Assembly (NCBI GenBank): GCA_035559815.1
Contig: DATMAT010000056.1
Location: forward strand, 1 to 49,693
Direction: 5' to 3'
Length of the DNA: 49,693 bases
Origin: Thermodesulfobacteriota bacterium
Lineage (GTDB): Bacteria; Desulfobacterota_D; UBA1144; Nemesobacterales; CSP1-2
The notes beneath the pieces were generated by a model that worked only from the letters and a program-made list of their open reading frames with translations, did not search any database and was not told where the DNA came from. Position numbers and translations under genes: made by a program. Below, one piece after another: positions 36,223-44,137 of this stretch; the stretch's first letter is position 1, and each line of letters opens with the position of its first letter.

Positions 36223-36467
36223 CAGGCTTCCTTTCCTTCGAGCTTACCCCAAAAGACCTCATCATCAACCTCGTCCACTTTAGCTAACAATTCTTCCAAC
36301 TTGTATTTAGGTTGACGTACAGGTTCTAACACCAGCTTGCCGTTCTCAATAGAACAGCTCATGCGGTCTTTCGGACTCAGGTTCAATGAATCTACAATAT
36401 GTTTGGGAATCCTGATACCAAGCGAATTTCTCCATTTGCTTAACTGCAACTCGATTCTGCTTTGCAT
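36219..36467 (-). CDS. mazE: MazE-type AbrB antitoxin
   Basis: An 82-residue antitoxin with an N-terminal SpoVT/AbrB swapped-hairpin DNA-binding domain (QLSKWRNSLGIRIPKHIVDS) and an acidic C-terminal tail (LEELLAKVDEVDDEVFWG) that would bind MazF. GAGG precedes the ATG. It overlaps the toxin start in the normal mazEF way, but the toxin is a pseudogene. The antitoxin may persist as a regulator or as a shield against related toxins. Confidence 0.92.
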   Translation of the reverse strand: MQSRIELQLSKWRNSLGIRIPKHIVDSLNLSPKDRMSCSIENGKLVLEPVRQPKYKLEELLAKVDEVDDEVFWGKLEGKEAW

Positions 36468-36818
36468 AAAGTTACCTCATTCCAGATATACAAAATATAT
36501 CTAGAGGATTAACACAGCTCAATTCAAAGTAATGTCTCGCAGTCAACAATGAGTAAAAATAAGATTCTTCAGTCACGATGCTCCTTCAGAATGACAACTG
36601 GCGGGGCGGAATATCGGAGTGCTTCCCGGATGTATTCCGGTTCCAAGTATGGATATGATTTTAAGATTGATTCGGGTGTTTCTCCTGCAGCCAGAAGACC
36701 GGGCAGTCGCGAGACAGGAAAGCGCAAGCCCCGAATACAAGGTTTTCCCCCCGCAGACCTCGGAATTTATAGTGATGTGCTGAAAAGTCATTAAATGCAT
36801 CTACTCAACCGGCGAAAA
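36468..36818. other. Spacer between mazE and the P-type ATPase
   Basis: Contains AAGATTCTTCAGTCACGATG followed by CTCCTTCAGAATGAC (36560-36595), a dispersed-repeat-like motif, and otherwise nothing recognisable. A short plus-strand frame here has no ribosome site or homology I recognise. Confidence 0.5.
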
Positions 36819-38723
36819 CTAATAATCAGAGAGGGATTTTGGGGGAAAGGATACCCGCAAGGCGTTCACCACCGCCAAGACATCAATAACTTCTTGCAAG
36901 ATAGCCCCGGCCACCGGAGGCAAGTAGCCCATGGCCGCTAGTACCATGCCAAAGATACTTAAAGCCATCCCTCCTACGGCGCTTTGTAATGCAATAGACC
37001 GCATGCGCCTGCTGATATGCAGGAACTCGTCGACTTTCTTAAGGGTGTTTTCCATGATTACCGCCCCCGCCGCCTCCGCAGTGATGTCGCTTTCCTGTCC
37101 AAATGCAATCCCCACGGTAGCCGCAGTAAGTGCCGGAGCATCGTTGATTCCGTCGCCCATGAACATGGTGTTTGCCCGCTTGGTTTCCCGACGGACAAGC
37201 TCAAGCTTCTGCTCCGGGCTTTGGCTGGAATAAAGCTCCTTGATTCCAACCTGGTCGGCCAGGTATTGCACTTCAGATTCCCGGTCTCCGGAAACAATCA
37301 TGACCCTCTCAAAGCCGTGCTTGGGTTTCAGGTGGCGTATGAAAGAAGCCCCCTCCTTACGGGGCTGGTCACGAAAATGAAATGTGGCGGCATAAGAGCC
37401 GTCGACGACGATTACACATTCAAGCCCTCCCCCCGGTGGCGGCATCCTATCGGCCGCCTCCGGATATTTGGCTAGAAGCTTGCTCCGACTGGTGATCCAT
37501 ATTTTGTGTCCGTTTATAGTTCCGCTCAGTCCCTCCCCCGGACGCTCGCTGATCTCCGCCGCCTCCAGGAGGTCCAGGTCAGCCTTCTTGGCCGCATCCA
37601 GTATAGCGCCAGACAGCGGATGCTTGGAATACCGCTCCAGGCTGGCAACGAGTTTAAGCACCTCATCCTTTGTAAAACCGGGAGAGGTAATTATCTCCGT
37701 TAATTTTGGACGGCCGTAGGTCAGCGTGCCGGTCTTGTCGAAAATGGCCGTTCGGCAGGTATCTATACTCTCCAGTACTGCCGGGTCCTTGATGATTATT
37801 CCGCGCCTGGCTGCGAGCGAAATTGCACCGATTATGGCAACCGGAATGGCTATGAGAAGCGGGCATGGTGTTGCCACCACCATCACCGCAAGAAAGCGAA
37901 CCGGCTCTCCGCTAACGACCCAGGCTACTATAGCGATAGCCACTGCAAGCGGGGTGTAAAACGCTCCGAGTTTATCCCCCAGCCTTCTTATTCTAGGGCG
38001 CCGCTGCTCCGATTCACGCATCACCTGCATGATCTTGGCGTATCTCGAATCAACCGCAAGTTTACTAGCCCGAATGGTCAAAGCCTCGTCGCCGTTGATC
38101 GCCCCGGAAAGCACCTCCGAGCCCGGGGTTTTTGACATCATGTAAGGCTCGCCGGTCAGGTAAGACTCATCCATTACCCCGTGCCCCTCGATTACCGTCC
38201 CGTCAACCGGGCAAATCTCGTGAGGAAATACGACCAGCGTGTCCCCGATACGCACATCGTCAAGGGGCAGGTCGACAACCTCCCCATTATTTTTTTTAAG
38301 ATGAGCCACAGAGGGCATGCGCTTAGCGAGTGCTTCCAGGACCGAAGATGCGCTGCGCACGGCATACTCTTCGAGCGCCTCGCCTCCGGAAAGCATCAGT
38401 ACGACAAGTGAACCAGCCAGATATTCGTCGAGCAGGACCGAGGTGACTATGGAAATTCCGGCTAAGAGGTCGGATCCAAACTCAAACCGAAAGAGCTTTA
38501 TAGCTAGGTCAATAACCAGCGGAATGCCGCCGAAGACCAGGCTGGCAATCAGGGGCAGTTCGCTCACAGGGAAACCGTAAACCTCGGCGGTCGTTTTTAC
38601 GCCGAACCGCAATACGAGGTGAAGGGCGATACAGGCAATCGTAAAGAGAGCAATGATTCCTTCCCGATTGCTCAAAATTGAATGGCCTGAATCTGATTTT
38701 CGATTTCCCATCCGATTTTCCAA
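36819..38723 (-). CDS. P1B-type heavy-metal ATPase lacking an N-terminal metal-binding domain
   Basis: A membrane pump exporting a transition metal using ATP, 634 residues. Motifs: actuator loop TGEP (190-193), membrane metal site TPCP (285-288), phosphorylation site DKTGTLTYG (329-337), SKHPLSGAI, and hinge [13 protein letters not shown]. The membrane motif reads TPC rather than the CPC of Cu or Zn/Cd pumps or the SPC of Co pumps, so the metal is uncertain. No GMxCxxC domain is present; the N-terminus enters the first helices directly. The start is TTG 38723 (AGGA upstream) or ATG 38711. No metalloregulator gene is adjacent. Confidence 0.92.
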   Translation of the reverse strand: MENRMGNRKSDSGHSILSNREGIIALFTIACIALHLVLRFGVKTTAEVYGFPVSELPLIASLVFGGIPLVIDLAIKLFRFEFGSDLLAGISIVTSVLLDEYLAGSLVVLMLSGGEALEEYAVRSASSVLEALAKRMPSVAHLKKNNGEVVDLPLDDVRIGDTLVVFPHEICPVDGTVIEGHGVMDESYLTGEPYMMSKTPGSEVLSGAINGDEALTIRASKLAVDSRYAKIMQVMRESEQRRPRIRRLGDKLGAFYTPLAVAIAIVAWVVSGEPVRFLAVMVVATPCPLLIAIPVAIIGAISLAARRGIIIKDPAVLESIDTCRTAIFDKTGTLTYGRPKLTEIITSPGFTKDEVLKLVASLERYSKHPLSGAILDAAKKADLDLLEAAEISERPGEGLSGTINGHKIWITSRSKLLAKYPEAADRMPPPGGGLECVIVVDGSYAATFHFRDQPRKEGASFIRHLKPKHGFERVMIVSGDRESEVQYLADQVGIKELYSSQSPEQKLELVRRETKRANTMFMGDGINDAPALTAATVGIAFGQESDITAEAAGAVIMENTLKKVDEFLHISRRMRSIALQSAVGGMALSIFGMVLAAMGYLPPVAGAILQEVIDVLAVVNALRVSFPPKSLSDY

Positions 38724-38799
38724 CTCGCTTTCCTAACCGGATAATTCTAATTGACTTCTAGAGGGTTGCCACTATTTATCATGGCGAACGATGCGGTTC

Positions 38800-39157
38800 C
38801 CTAAGATTCTTGCCTTCCTTCGACCCTTCGTCGTAGCTCAGGGCAGGCTCTGAGCACTGTAACCCAATCAACTCAGAATGTGCGGACAACCATCCACAAA
38901 ATTCTGATACAACTCCGTTGAAAATGATTAATGAAATAAAGAGCCGTTCGTCCTGAGTAGTGAGCCTGTCGAACTATCGAAGGACGAATAACTCAAGAAC
39001 CACATCCTTCGATTAAACTCAGAGCCTGTCCTGAGTTGATCCCCGATTAAATCGGGGAAGGAATGAGCGGATGCACGCATCCGCTGTTAATCAGGAATAA
39101 AAGACCCGTTTGCCCTGAGCCCTTCGGCTTCGCTCAGGATAAACTGAGTCGAATGGC
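38800..39157 (-). repeat. Composite palindromic repeat, copy R2 (reverse orientation)
   Basis: From 39157 down to 38926 the minus strand reads the composite modules: AACGGGTCTTTTATT, AGCGGATGCGTGCATCCGCT, CCCCGATTTAATCGGGG, ATCAACTCAGGACAGGCTCT, TCGAAGGATG, then a TTCGATAGTTCGACAGGCTC hairpin. A further partial copy lies at 38812-38880. Together they fill most of the 670-base gap before the cupin gene; no gene is seen there. Confidence 0.82.
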
Positions 39158-39393
39158 GAACACCTCAAAAAATTCTATCCTTTCTTTTTGCGGTGAAGCA
39201 ATCTCTATATTTTGGATAAGTTTGATCTTGGATATAGAAACGCATGCCATGCACCTATACCCCTATGATTGGTGCTTGCCCTCACTGATATTAAAAATTG
39301 CGAAATGAGAGCCTTTATGCTATAACCAATATATCAAAATAACCCGAAGAAACATCAATTAAACAAACCAAGAATAAACAAGGAGGTATCACC

Positions 39394-39789
39394 ATGAAGA
39401 AATCGAGCTTTCTTCTAGCCGGTGTTTTCGCCGGTTTGATTTTTCTCTTCTCCGCCAAAGCGGTAATGTCTCAGGACGTGGTGCAGGTGGCACCCGAGCA
39501 GTTTAAGGTGTTATTAGAAAATGAGCACGTACGGGTCCTGGAATTCCGAATGAAGCCCGGAGATAAGCAAGAGATGCACACCCATCCGGCAACCGTACAT
39601 ATCGAGATGACCCCAACCAAAGTGAAAATCACCAATCCCGAAGGCAAGGCCGTAGAGGTCGAGGGAAAAGAAGGAGAGGTAATCTGGGTAGGGCCGGTAA
39701 AACATACCGTGGAGAACATCGGGGACAACGAGATTCACGGCTATATCGTGGAAATTAAGTCCATACCGTATGAAGAAAATGGACAATAA
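39394..39789 (+). CDS. Exported cupin-domain protein
   Basis: A 131-residue protein with a signal peptide (SSFLLAGVFAGLIFLFSAKA, cleavage near VMSQ), then a single small beta-barrel cupin: EHVRVLEFRMKPGDKQEMHT carrying the metal-site His and Glu positions (HTHPATVHIEM), and VGPVKHTVENIGDNEIHGY with the closing His. AAGGAGG precedes the ATG. Such periplasmic cupins have varied and mostly unknown roles. It is followed by the FAD oxidoreductase on the same strand, 257 bases away across two repeats, so co-transcription is uncertain. Confidence 0.9.
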   Translation: MKKSSFLLAGVFAGLIFLFSAKAVMSQDVVQVAPEQFKVLLENEHVRVLEFRMKPGDKQEMHTHPATVHIEMTPTKVKITNPEGKAVEVEGKEGEVIWVGPVKHTVENIGDNEIHGYIVEIKSIPYEENGQ

Positions 39790-39817
39790 ACCGAAAGGCA
39801 GTGCCATGTTGTATTGC

Positions 39818-39841
39818 AGAGACGCATTGCAATGCGTCTCT
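39818..39841. repeat. Perfect 24-bp palindrome (copy c)
   Basis: AGAGACGCATTG followed directly by its exact complement, with no loop. It shares its core with 46102-46129. It is 28 bases after the cupin stop. Confidence 0.9.
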
Positions 39842-39914
39842 ACTCGAGTGACGTAAAAGTAAGACAGAGAAGGCAATGGCGCTTTTGTAGATATTTAAAC
39901 GGGAATCCAATACC

Positions 39915-39992
39915 TTGTCATTCCCACATGCATTAAGTGGGAATCCAGAGTTAAAAAATGGATCCCCGATTAAAGATTTCGGGGATGACAAA
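39915..39992. repeat. Bipartite mirror-hairpin repeat (complete)
   Basis: First hairpin GTCATTCCCAC...GTGGGAATCCA, an 11-base AT-rich link, second hairpin TGGATCCCCGA...TCGGGGATGAC. The outer ends (TTGTCAT / ATGACAA) are also mutual complements, so the whole 78-base unit is an inverted repeat of two hairpins. Confidence 0.9.
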
Positions 39993-40046
39993 CTGTCCAA
40001 TGCTCCAACATCAACCAGGCAAACAACCCATAAAGGCGAGGTCAGA

Positions 40047-41552
40047 TTGAACCGAAGGGAATTTTTAAAATCGGTCTTAGCAGCATCCGGTGTCATCCCC
40101 TTATGGCCCACCGGTTGCGCGCGCCAGTCCACAGCAACTAAAGAAACTTTTTTGTCAAAACCCGAAGGGATTCTGGTAAACGATGTCCATACCGAGCTCA
40201 ACCCTACGCTCGTAGACCGCATCGTCTATCCCGCTTCCCCCGAAGCAATTGCGGAGGCGATTATCAGCGCAGGCAGAGAGGACAAGGTAGTATGCGTCGC
40301 CGGCGCCAGGCATGCCATGGGAGGACAGCAATTCGCCGGCGGCGGAATTTTGATTGATACGACTGCTCTAGGCCGGGTGCTTGCATTCGACCCCGAAAAA
40401 GGAACAGTAGAGGTCGAGGCCGGAATACAATGGCCCCTACTGGTCGGCTACCTTCTGAATGCACAGAAGGAAAAATCAAACCAGTGGGGAATCGCCCAGA
40501 AGCAGACGGCCGACTGGCTCTCCATGGGCGGATGCCTTGGCTCGAACATACACAGCCAAGCGCTACAGATGAAGCCTTTCATTCAGGATGTCGAGTCCTT
40601 CGTCCTCATAGATGCGGAAGGGAAAGAGAGAAAATGCAGCCGGAGTGAGAATGAAGAGCTTTTCAGGCTGGCCATCGGTGGCTATGGCTTGTTTGGTATC
40701 ATTTACTCCGTTACCCTGCGCCTGGTTCCCCGCCAGAAGATGGAGCGCATTGCCGAGATTATAAGTGTAGAAGAAGTGATGGAAGCCTATGATAAGCGCA
40801 TGGCCGATGGATTCACTTTTGGAACATTCCTTTACTCCGCCAACCCGAAATCGAATGACTTTATTCGGAAAGGGATCCTGGTCTGTTACCGCCCGGTGGA
40901 CTCGTCAGAGCCTCTGCCCGACTACAAAGAACTGCCCTCCAACGAGCAATGGATAAATATGCGCTATCTGGCTCATGCCAATAAGGAGGAATATTTCCAA
41001 AGGCTGACAAATCTCTACGTTTCCACATCCGGAGAACTCTTCTGGTCAGACACGCATCAGATGGGACTTTACGTCAAAGGCTACCACCATCAGCTTGACC
41101 AGATGCTGGGCACTGCCGAGGCATCGGATATTTCATCAGAAGTTTATATCCTGCGAACCGACCTCTTAGAATTTCTAGATGAAGTGCGTGAAGATTTCCG
41201 AAAGAACGAAGTGGATTTAATCTTTGGGGATATAGGAGTGCTACCCGAAGATGACGAGAGCTTCTTAGCCTATGCCAATAGGCCCTATGCCCGGTTCAGC
41301 TTTCATATCCATACCGTACATAGTCTGGAGGGAATAGAGCACTCAGCCGAGGCATTCCGCCGGGTAATCGACATGGTCATAAAACGCGGGGGAAGCTACT
41401 ATCTCACCAATCACAAGTTTGCCACGCCGGAGCAGGTTAAAGCCTGTTACCCGCAATTCGGAGAGTTTGTTCGCCTGAAGAAGAAATACGACCCCGAAGA
41501 GCGGTTTCAGAGTGATTGGTATCGCTATTACCGGCAGTTGGGGCAAGTGTGA
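40047..41552 (+). CDS. Tat-exported FAD-binding (PCMH-type) oxidoreductase
   Basis: A 501-residue FAD-linked dehydrogenase. The N-terminus NRREFLKSVLAASGVIPLWP has the twin-arginine motif and is followed by GC, a possible lipoprotein cysteine. The PCMH-type FAD domain shows CVAGARHAMGGQQFAGGGIL, VEVEAGIQWPLL and MGGCLGSNIHSQAL. The C-terminus KKYDPEERFQSDWYRYY resembles D-arabinono-lactone oxidase/DprE1-like relatives. The substrate is unknown. I choose TTG at 40047 with GCGAGG upstream; the frame opens at 39915, but that part encodes the mirror-hairpin repeat. Confidence 0.88.
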   Translation: MNRREFLKSVLAASGVIPLWPTGCARQSTATKETFLSKPEGILVNDVHTELNPTLVDRIVYPASPEAIAEAIISAGREDKVVCVAGARHAMGGQQFAGGGILIDTTALGRVLAFDPEKGTVEVEAGIQWPLLVGYLLNAQKEKSNQWGIAQKQTADWLSMGGCLGSNIHSQALQMKPFIQDVESFVLIDAEGKERKCSRSENEELFRLAIGGYGLFGIIYSVTLRLVPRQKMERIAEIISVEEVMEAYDKRMADGFTFGTFLYSANPKSNDFIRKGILVCYRPVDSSEPLPDYKELPSNEQWINMRYLAHANKEEYFQRLTNLYVSTSGELFWSDTHQMGLYVKGYHHQLDQMLGTAEASDISSEVYILRTDLLEFLDEVREDFRKNEVDLIFGDIGVLPEDDESFLAYANRPYARFSFHIHTVHSLEGIEHSAEAFRRVIDMVIKRGGSYYLTNHKFATPEQVKACYPQFGEFVRLKKKYDPEERFQSDWYRYYRQLGQV

Positions 41553-41638
41553 GGTGGGAACGTACCTAAACATCTATTCTCGTTCCTCATACAGTTAAAA
41601 ATATAATTCGACCAATTGTGGCAATAGATTTGTTTTTT

Positions 41639-41666
41639 GTACGGAACGCACACCTGCGTTCCGTAC
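41639..41666. repeat. Short perfect palindrome (copy b)
   Basis: GTACGGAACGCA, loop CACC, TGCGTTCCGTAC: 12-bp perfect arms. It lies in the convergent spacer between the FAD oxidoreductase and the DUF4242 gene, without a T-run. Confidence 0.88.
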
Positions 41667-41734
41667 ATTTGTCCACCCAACAAAGCAGGACCATGAACCG
41701 GCATCGCATTTAGAATCCAATACTCCAGGCGGGG

Positions 41735-42019
41735 TTATCCCTCCGCTGTAGTCGGATCGATAATCTTCCGCAATTGGGTCACCTTCGTGGCAGGAAAGCC
41801 GCTTCGCTTGGCATGTTCGTGAATGAGACCCTCGTTATCCGCTATATAAATACAAAACGTCTTGTTATCCGCAACGTAGCTATGCTCCCATTGAATGTTC
41901 TTTCTCTCCGCCCGCATTTCCTCCAGTACGGAATTGGACTTATGGGCAGCCTCGCGAAGAGCCTCGCGCTCGACGGTTCCAATTTCGGGGATGTCCCTTT
42001 CGATAACAAACCTTGGCAT
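41735..42019 (-). CDS. DUF4242 (SCO4226-like) small protein
   Basis: A 94-residue protein matching the DUF4242 pattern: MPRFVIERDIPEIG, IQWEHSYVADNKTFCIYIAD, then EGLIHEHAKRSGFPA. Members are small ferredoxin-like-fold proteins; the Streptomyces relative binds nickel, which is family knowledge. AGGAGG and AAGGAG lie just before the ATG. It is monocistronic. The physiological role is unknown. Confidence 0.88.
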   Translation of the reverse strand: MPRFVIERDIPEIGTVEREALREAAHKSNSVLEEMRAERKNIQWEHSYVADNKTFCIYIADNEGLIHEHAKRSGFPATKVTQLRKIIDPTTAEG

Positions 42020-42120
42020 TACTCCTTACCTCCTCTCGTTTTTTACTTATATACATAATTCGAAAAAATTTGTCACAGGTCAATAAATTTGCGGACATAT
42101 GCGTGACACGGATGATAACC

Positions 42121-42149
42121 GTCATTCCCGCGGAAACGGGAATTCAGTG
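42121..42149. repeat. TCATTCCCGC hairpin repeat (half element)
   Basis: GTCATTCCCG, CGGAAA, CGGGAATTCAG: a degenerate half of the bipartite mirror-hairpin family, in the 240-base spacer between the DUF4242 and methyltransferase genes. Confidence 0.75.
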
Positions 42150-42258
42150 TTTAGTTCTTGCTTCTACAATGTGGTGATGTTATAGGGCTAATAACTACTA
42201 AACATAACTATTAGTTAATACAAATGGCTTCATTACCGCGCCTGGTTCAATAAAGAGG

Positions 42259-43284
42259 TTACTTATAAGCGATGGCTGCACTGCAAGGTCCGTTAAGATG
42301 TAATACCTCGTAGCTTTTAAACCCGGCTTCCTGGCACCACTCCCAAAACTCTTTACCGGTGAAATCAAACGCATCGCCAAACTCGATGAGCATATTGAGA
42401 GACATCATCAAACCGAATGCGTTTTCCCTTCTGGCATCATCGATGATATTCTCCACGGCGATAAATGCACCGCCTTCCGGTAAAGCCTCATAAGCCAGCC
42501 TGACCAAATGCTTCTTCTTCTGGAGGTTCCAGTCGTGAAGGATCATCCCCATGGTTATGACGTCTGCTTTTGGCAGAGAGTCCTTAAAAAAGTCTCCCGA
42601 TACCGCCTTAACCCGGTCGGAGAGGCCCTCTTTGGCAATCGTTTTTTCGGCTATGGGCTGTATTCTGGGAAGGTCAAAAGATACGCAGTGCAGATGAGGG
42701 TGCTTTTTGGCTACGGTGATGGAAAGAAGGCCCGTCGCCCCGCCCACGTCACATAAAGTCTTGTATTTTGAAAAATCAAATTTATCCGCCAGCGCCTCAA
42801 AGTTAAACCTGGACAGGCCGGTCATGGCCCCCATGAACTGCTCAAGCTGAGGCATGTTTTCATAGAGCAATTCGAAAATCGGCTTTTGCCCATGCTTGGT
42901 CTCGCTTTGGGGCTTTCCGGTCTTGAGGGCCTCACCAAGGTCACTCCAATATCTGTAAAGACGGGCATTGCACATTTCCAGAATTCCGCCTATATAACTC
43001 GGGCTGTTTTTATCCAGAAGCTTAGATGACTCTTCGGTATTCCGATAGAGAGCGTCCGGTCCATTGCCTTCTCGTTCCAGAAACCCGAGAGCAACCAGTG
43101 TGTCGAAGAAATCCCCAATGCCCCGTTTATGTAGTCCTAGTTTTTTCCCAAGCTCTTCCCCACTCATTGCCCTTTTGCCGAGCACGGTGAATAGCTCGAA
43201 TTCCACTGCGGTTAGCAGAACTTTAGACGCCCAGAAACCGAACCCGATTTCCATGATCTTGGACAGGCCTTTGTTTTCACTCAT
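42259..43284 (-). CDS. O-methyltransferase, plant-COMT/hydroxyneurosporene type
   Basis: A SAM-dependent methyltransferase of 341 residues. The N-terminal winged-helix dimerisation domain (ASKVLLTAVEFELFTVLG, SGEELGKKLGLHKRGIGDFF) precedes the Rossmann domain with SAM motif DVGGATG (179-185), VSFDLPRI, and the catalytic-histidine stretch MILHDWN. It belongs to the family of acetylserotonin and hydroxyneurosporene methyltransferases, which modify hydroxylated aromatics or isoprenoids. No biosynthetic neighbours reveal the acceptor. AAGGAGG and GGGAG precede the ATG. Confidence 0.93.
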   Translation of the reverse strand: MSENKGLSKIMEIGFGFWASKVLLTAVEFELFTVLGKRAMSGEELGKKLGLHKRGIGDFFDTLVALGFLEREGNGPDALYRNTEESSKLLDKNSPSYIGGILEMCNARLYRYWSDLGEALKTGKPQSETKHGQKPIFELLYENMPQLEQFMGAMTGLSRFNFEALADKFDFSKYKTLCDVGGATGLLSITVAKKHPHLHCVSFDLPRIQPIAEKTIAKEGLSDRVKAVSGDFFKDSLPKADVITMGMILHDWNLQKKKHLVRLAYEALPEGGAFIAVENIIDDARRENAFGLMMSLNMLIEFGDAFDFTGKEFWEWCQEAGFKSYEVLHLNGPCSAAIAYK

Positions 43285-43359
43285 CTCCCTTTCCTCCTTT
43301 TATAACAACCGATGCGCGGGCTTCGACCTATAATCTGCTTTCGAGAGAAACTTACTAAA

Positions 43360-43493
43360 GACAAGCTTCAAAACTAACTGATTATAACCCAAACGCAAGA
43401 GAGGAAGATGCGGTCTTGAAAAGTTGATTAAATGAAACTGCAATGGGCAAACCGTATGGTCTCAACTTGAATAACTAGTTTTGAAGTCTTGTC
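43360..43493. repeat. Inverted-repeat-bounded spacer element (MITE-like)
   Basis: GACAAGCTTCAAAACTA (43360-43376) and TAGTTTTGAAGTCTTGTC (43476-43493) are complements with a single-base bulge. They enclose about 100 bases without coding potential. No clear target-site duplication is visible. Part of the 850-base gene-free stretch 43285-44137, otherwise filled by composite repeats. Confidence 0.6.
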
Positions 43494-43531
43494 CCTGAGT
43501 GAAGCTTAGGAACAAACTCAAGAAAGGAGGA

Positions 43532-43645
43532 GCTCATTCTTCGACGGAGCTCAGAATGAACGGGTTTTTTATTTCATAAGCTTTTTCGGCGGATGAGTAT
43601 CCGCTCATCCTGAGCCCGGTCGAAGGATGGTTTCTGAGGAGTAAT
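43532..43645 (+). repeat. Composite palindromic repeat, copy R3
   Basis: A CATTCTTCG...CAGAATGAACGG hairpin with TTTTTTATTT, the palindrome variant GGCGGATGAGTATCCGCTCA, then CCTGAGCCCGGTCGAAGGATGG. It lacks the CCCGATTTAATCGGG module, showing the element is modular. Confidence 0.82.
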
Positions 43646-43800
43646 TCTTCAAGCCATTAGGGTTTCCGCGGTTATTTTTTCTTTCTTAACATTGTCCCGA
43701 ATCCTTCGGACTCCACCAAGATAAACTCCCGTGAGGAAGCAGGTAAGGAATCTAAAAAAATTTCGTTACTAAGGTTTCTCCCCCAAGAGATATGAAATCT

Positions 43801-44075
43801 CACCGGTTCGGAATGAATGGGCATTCTTATTTCTCTTTACCAGCGGATGCAAATCCGCTCATACTGAAGCCCTGAGCGTCGTCGAAGGATCGAAGTATGA
43901 ATTTAGAACGTAAGGAGTTCGTCCTTCCCCCGGTTAAACCGGAGGACCAGCTCAGGACGAACGGGTCTTTTATTCTTGATTAATAGCGGATGCATGCATC
44001 CGCTCATTCCTTTCCCGATTTAATCGGGGATCAACTCAGGACAGGCTCTGAGTGCAATCGAAGGATGGTTTCGAT
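43801..44075 (+). repeat. Composite palindromic repeat, copies R4a and R4b in tandem
   Basis: R4a (43801-43895) has GGAATGAATGGGC, AGCGGATGCAAATCCGCTCA and CCTGAGCGTCGTCGAAGGAT. R4b (43918-44070) has CCCGGTTAAACCGG, CTCAGGACGAACGGGTC with TTTTATT, the perfect palindrome AGCGGATGCATGCATCCGCT (43985-44004), CCCGATTTAATCGGGG and CAGGACAGGCTCTGAG. R4b is the most complete copy. Confidence 0.85.
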
Positions 44076-44137
44076 GAGTGATTCTTGAGGTAGGGAATTC
44101 TCAAGTTTGAAGTGTACCGGAAAATCGACGCCGACAG

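Noticed and set aside
36549-36794. 81-residue plus-strand frame between mazE and the ATPase
   Set aside because: No ribosome site; overlaps a dispersed-repeat motif; low-complexity basic composition.
39063-39308. 81-residue plus-strand frame
   Set aside because: Its first third is composite-repeat DNA, and there is no ribosome site or family motif.
43360-43493. Insertion sequence
   Set aside because: Inverted ends exist, but there is no transposase and no clear target duplication; kept only as a MITE-like element.
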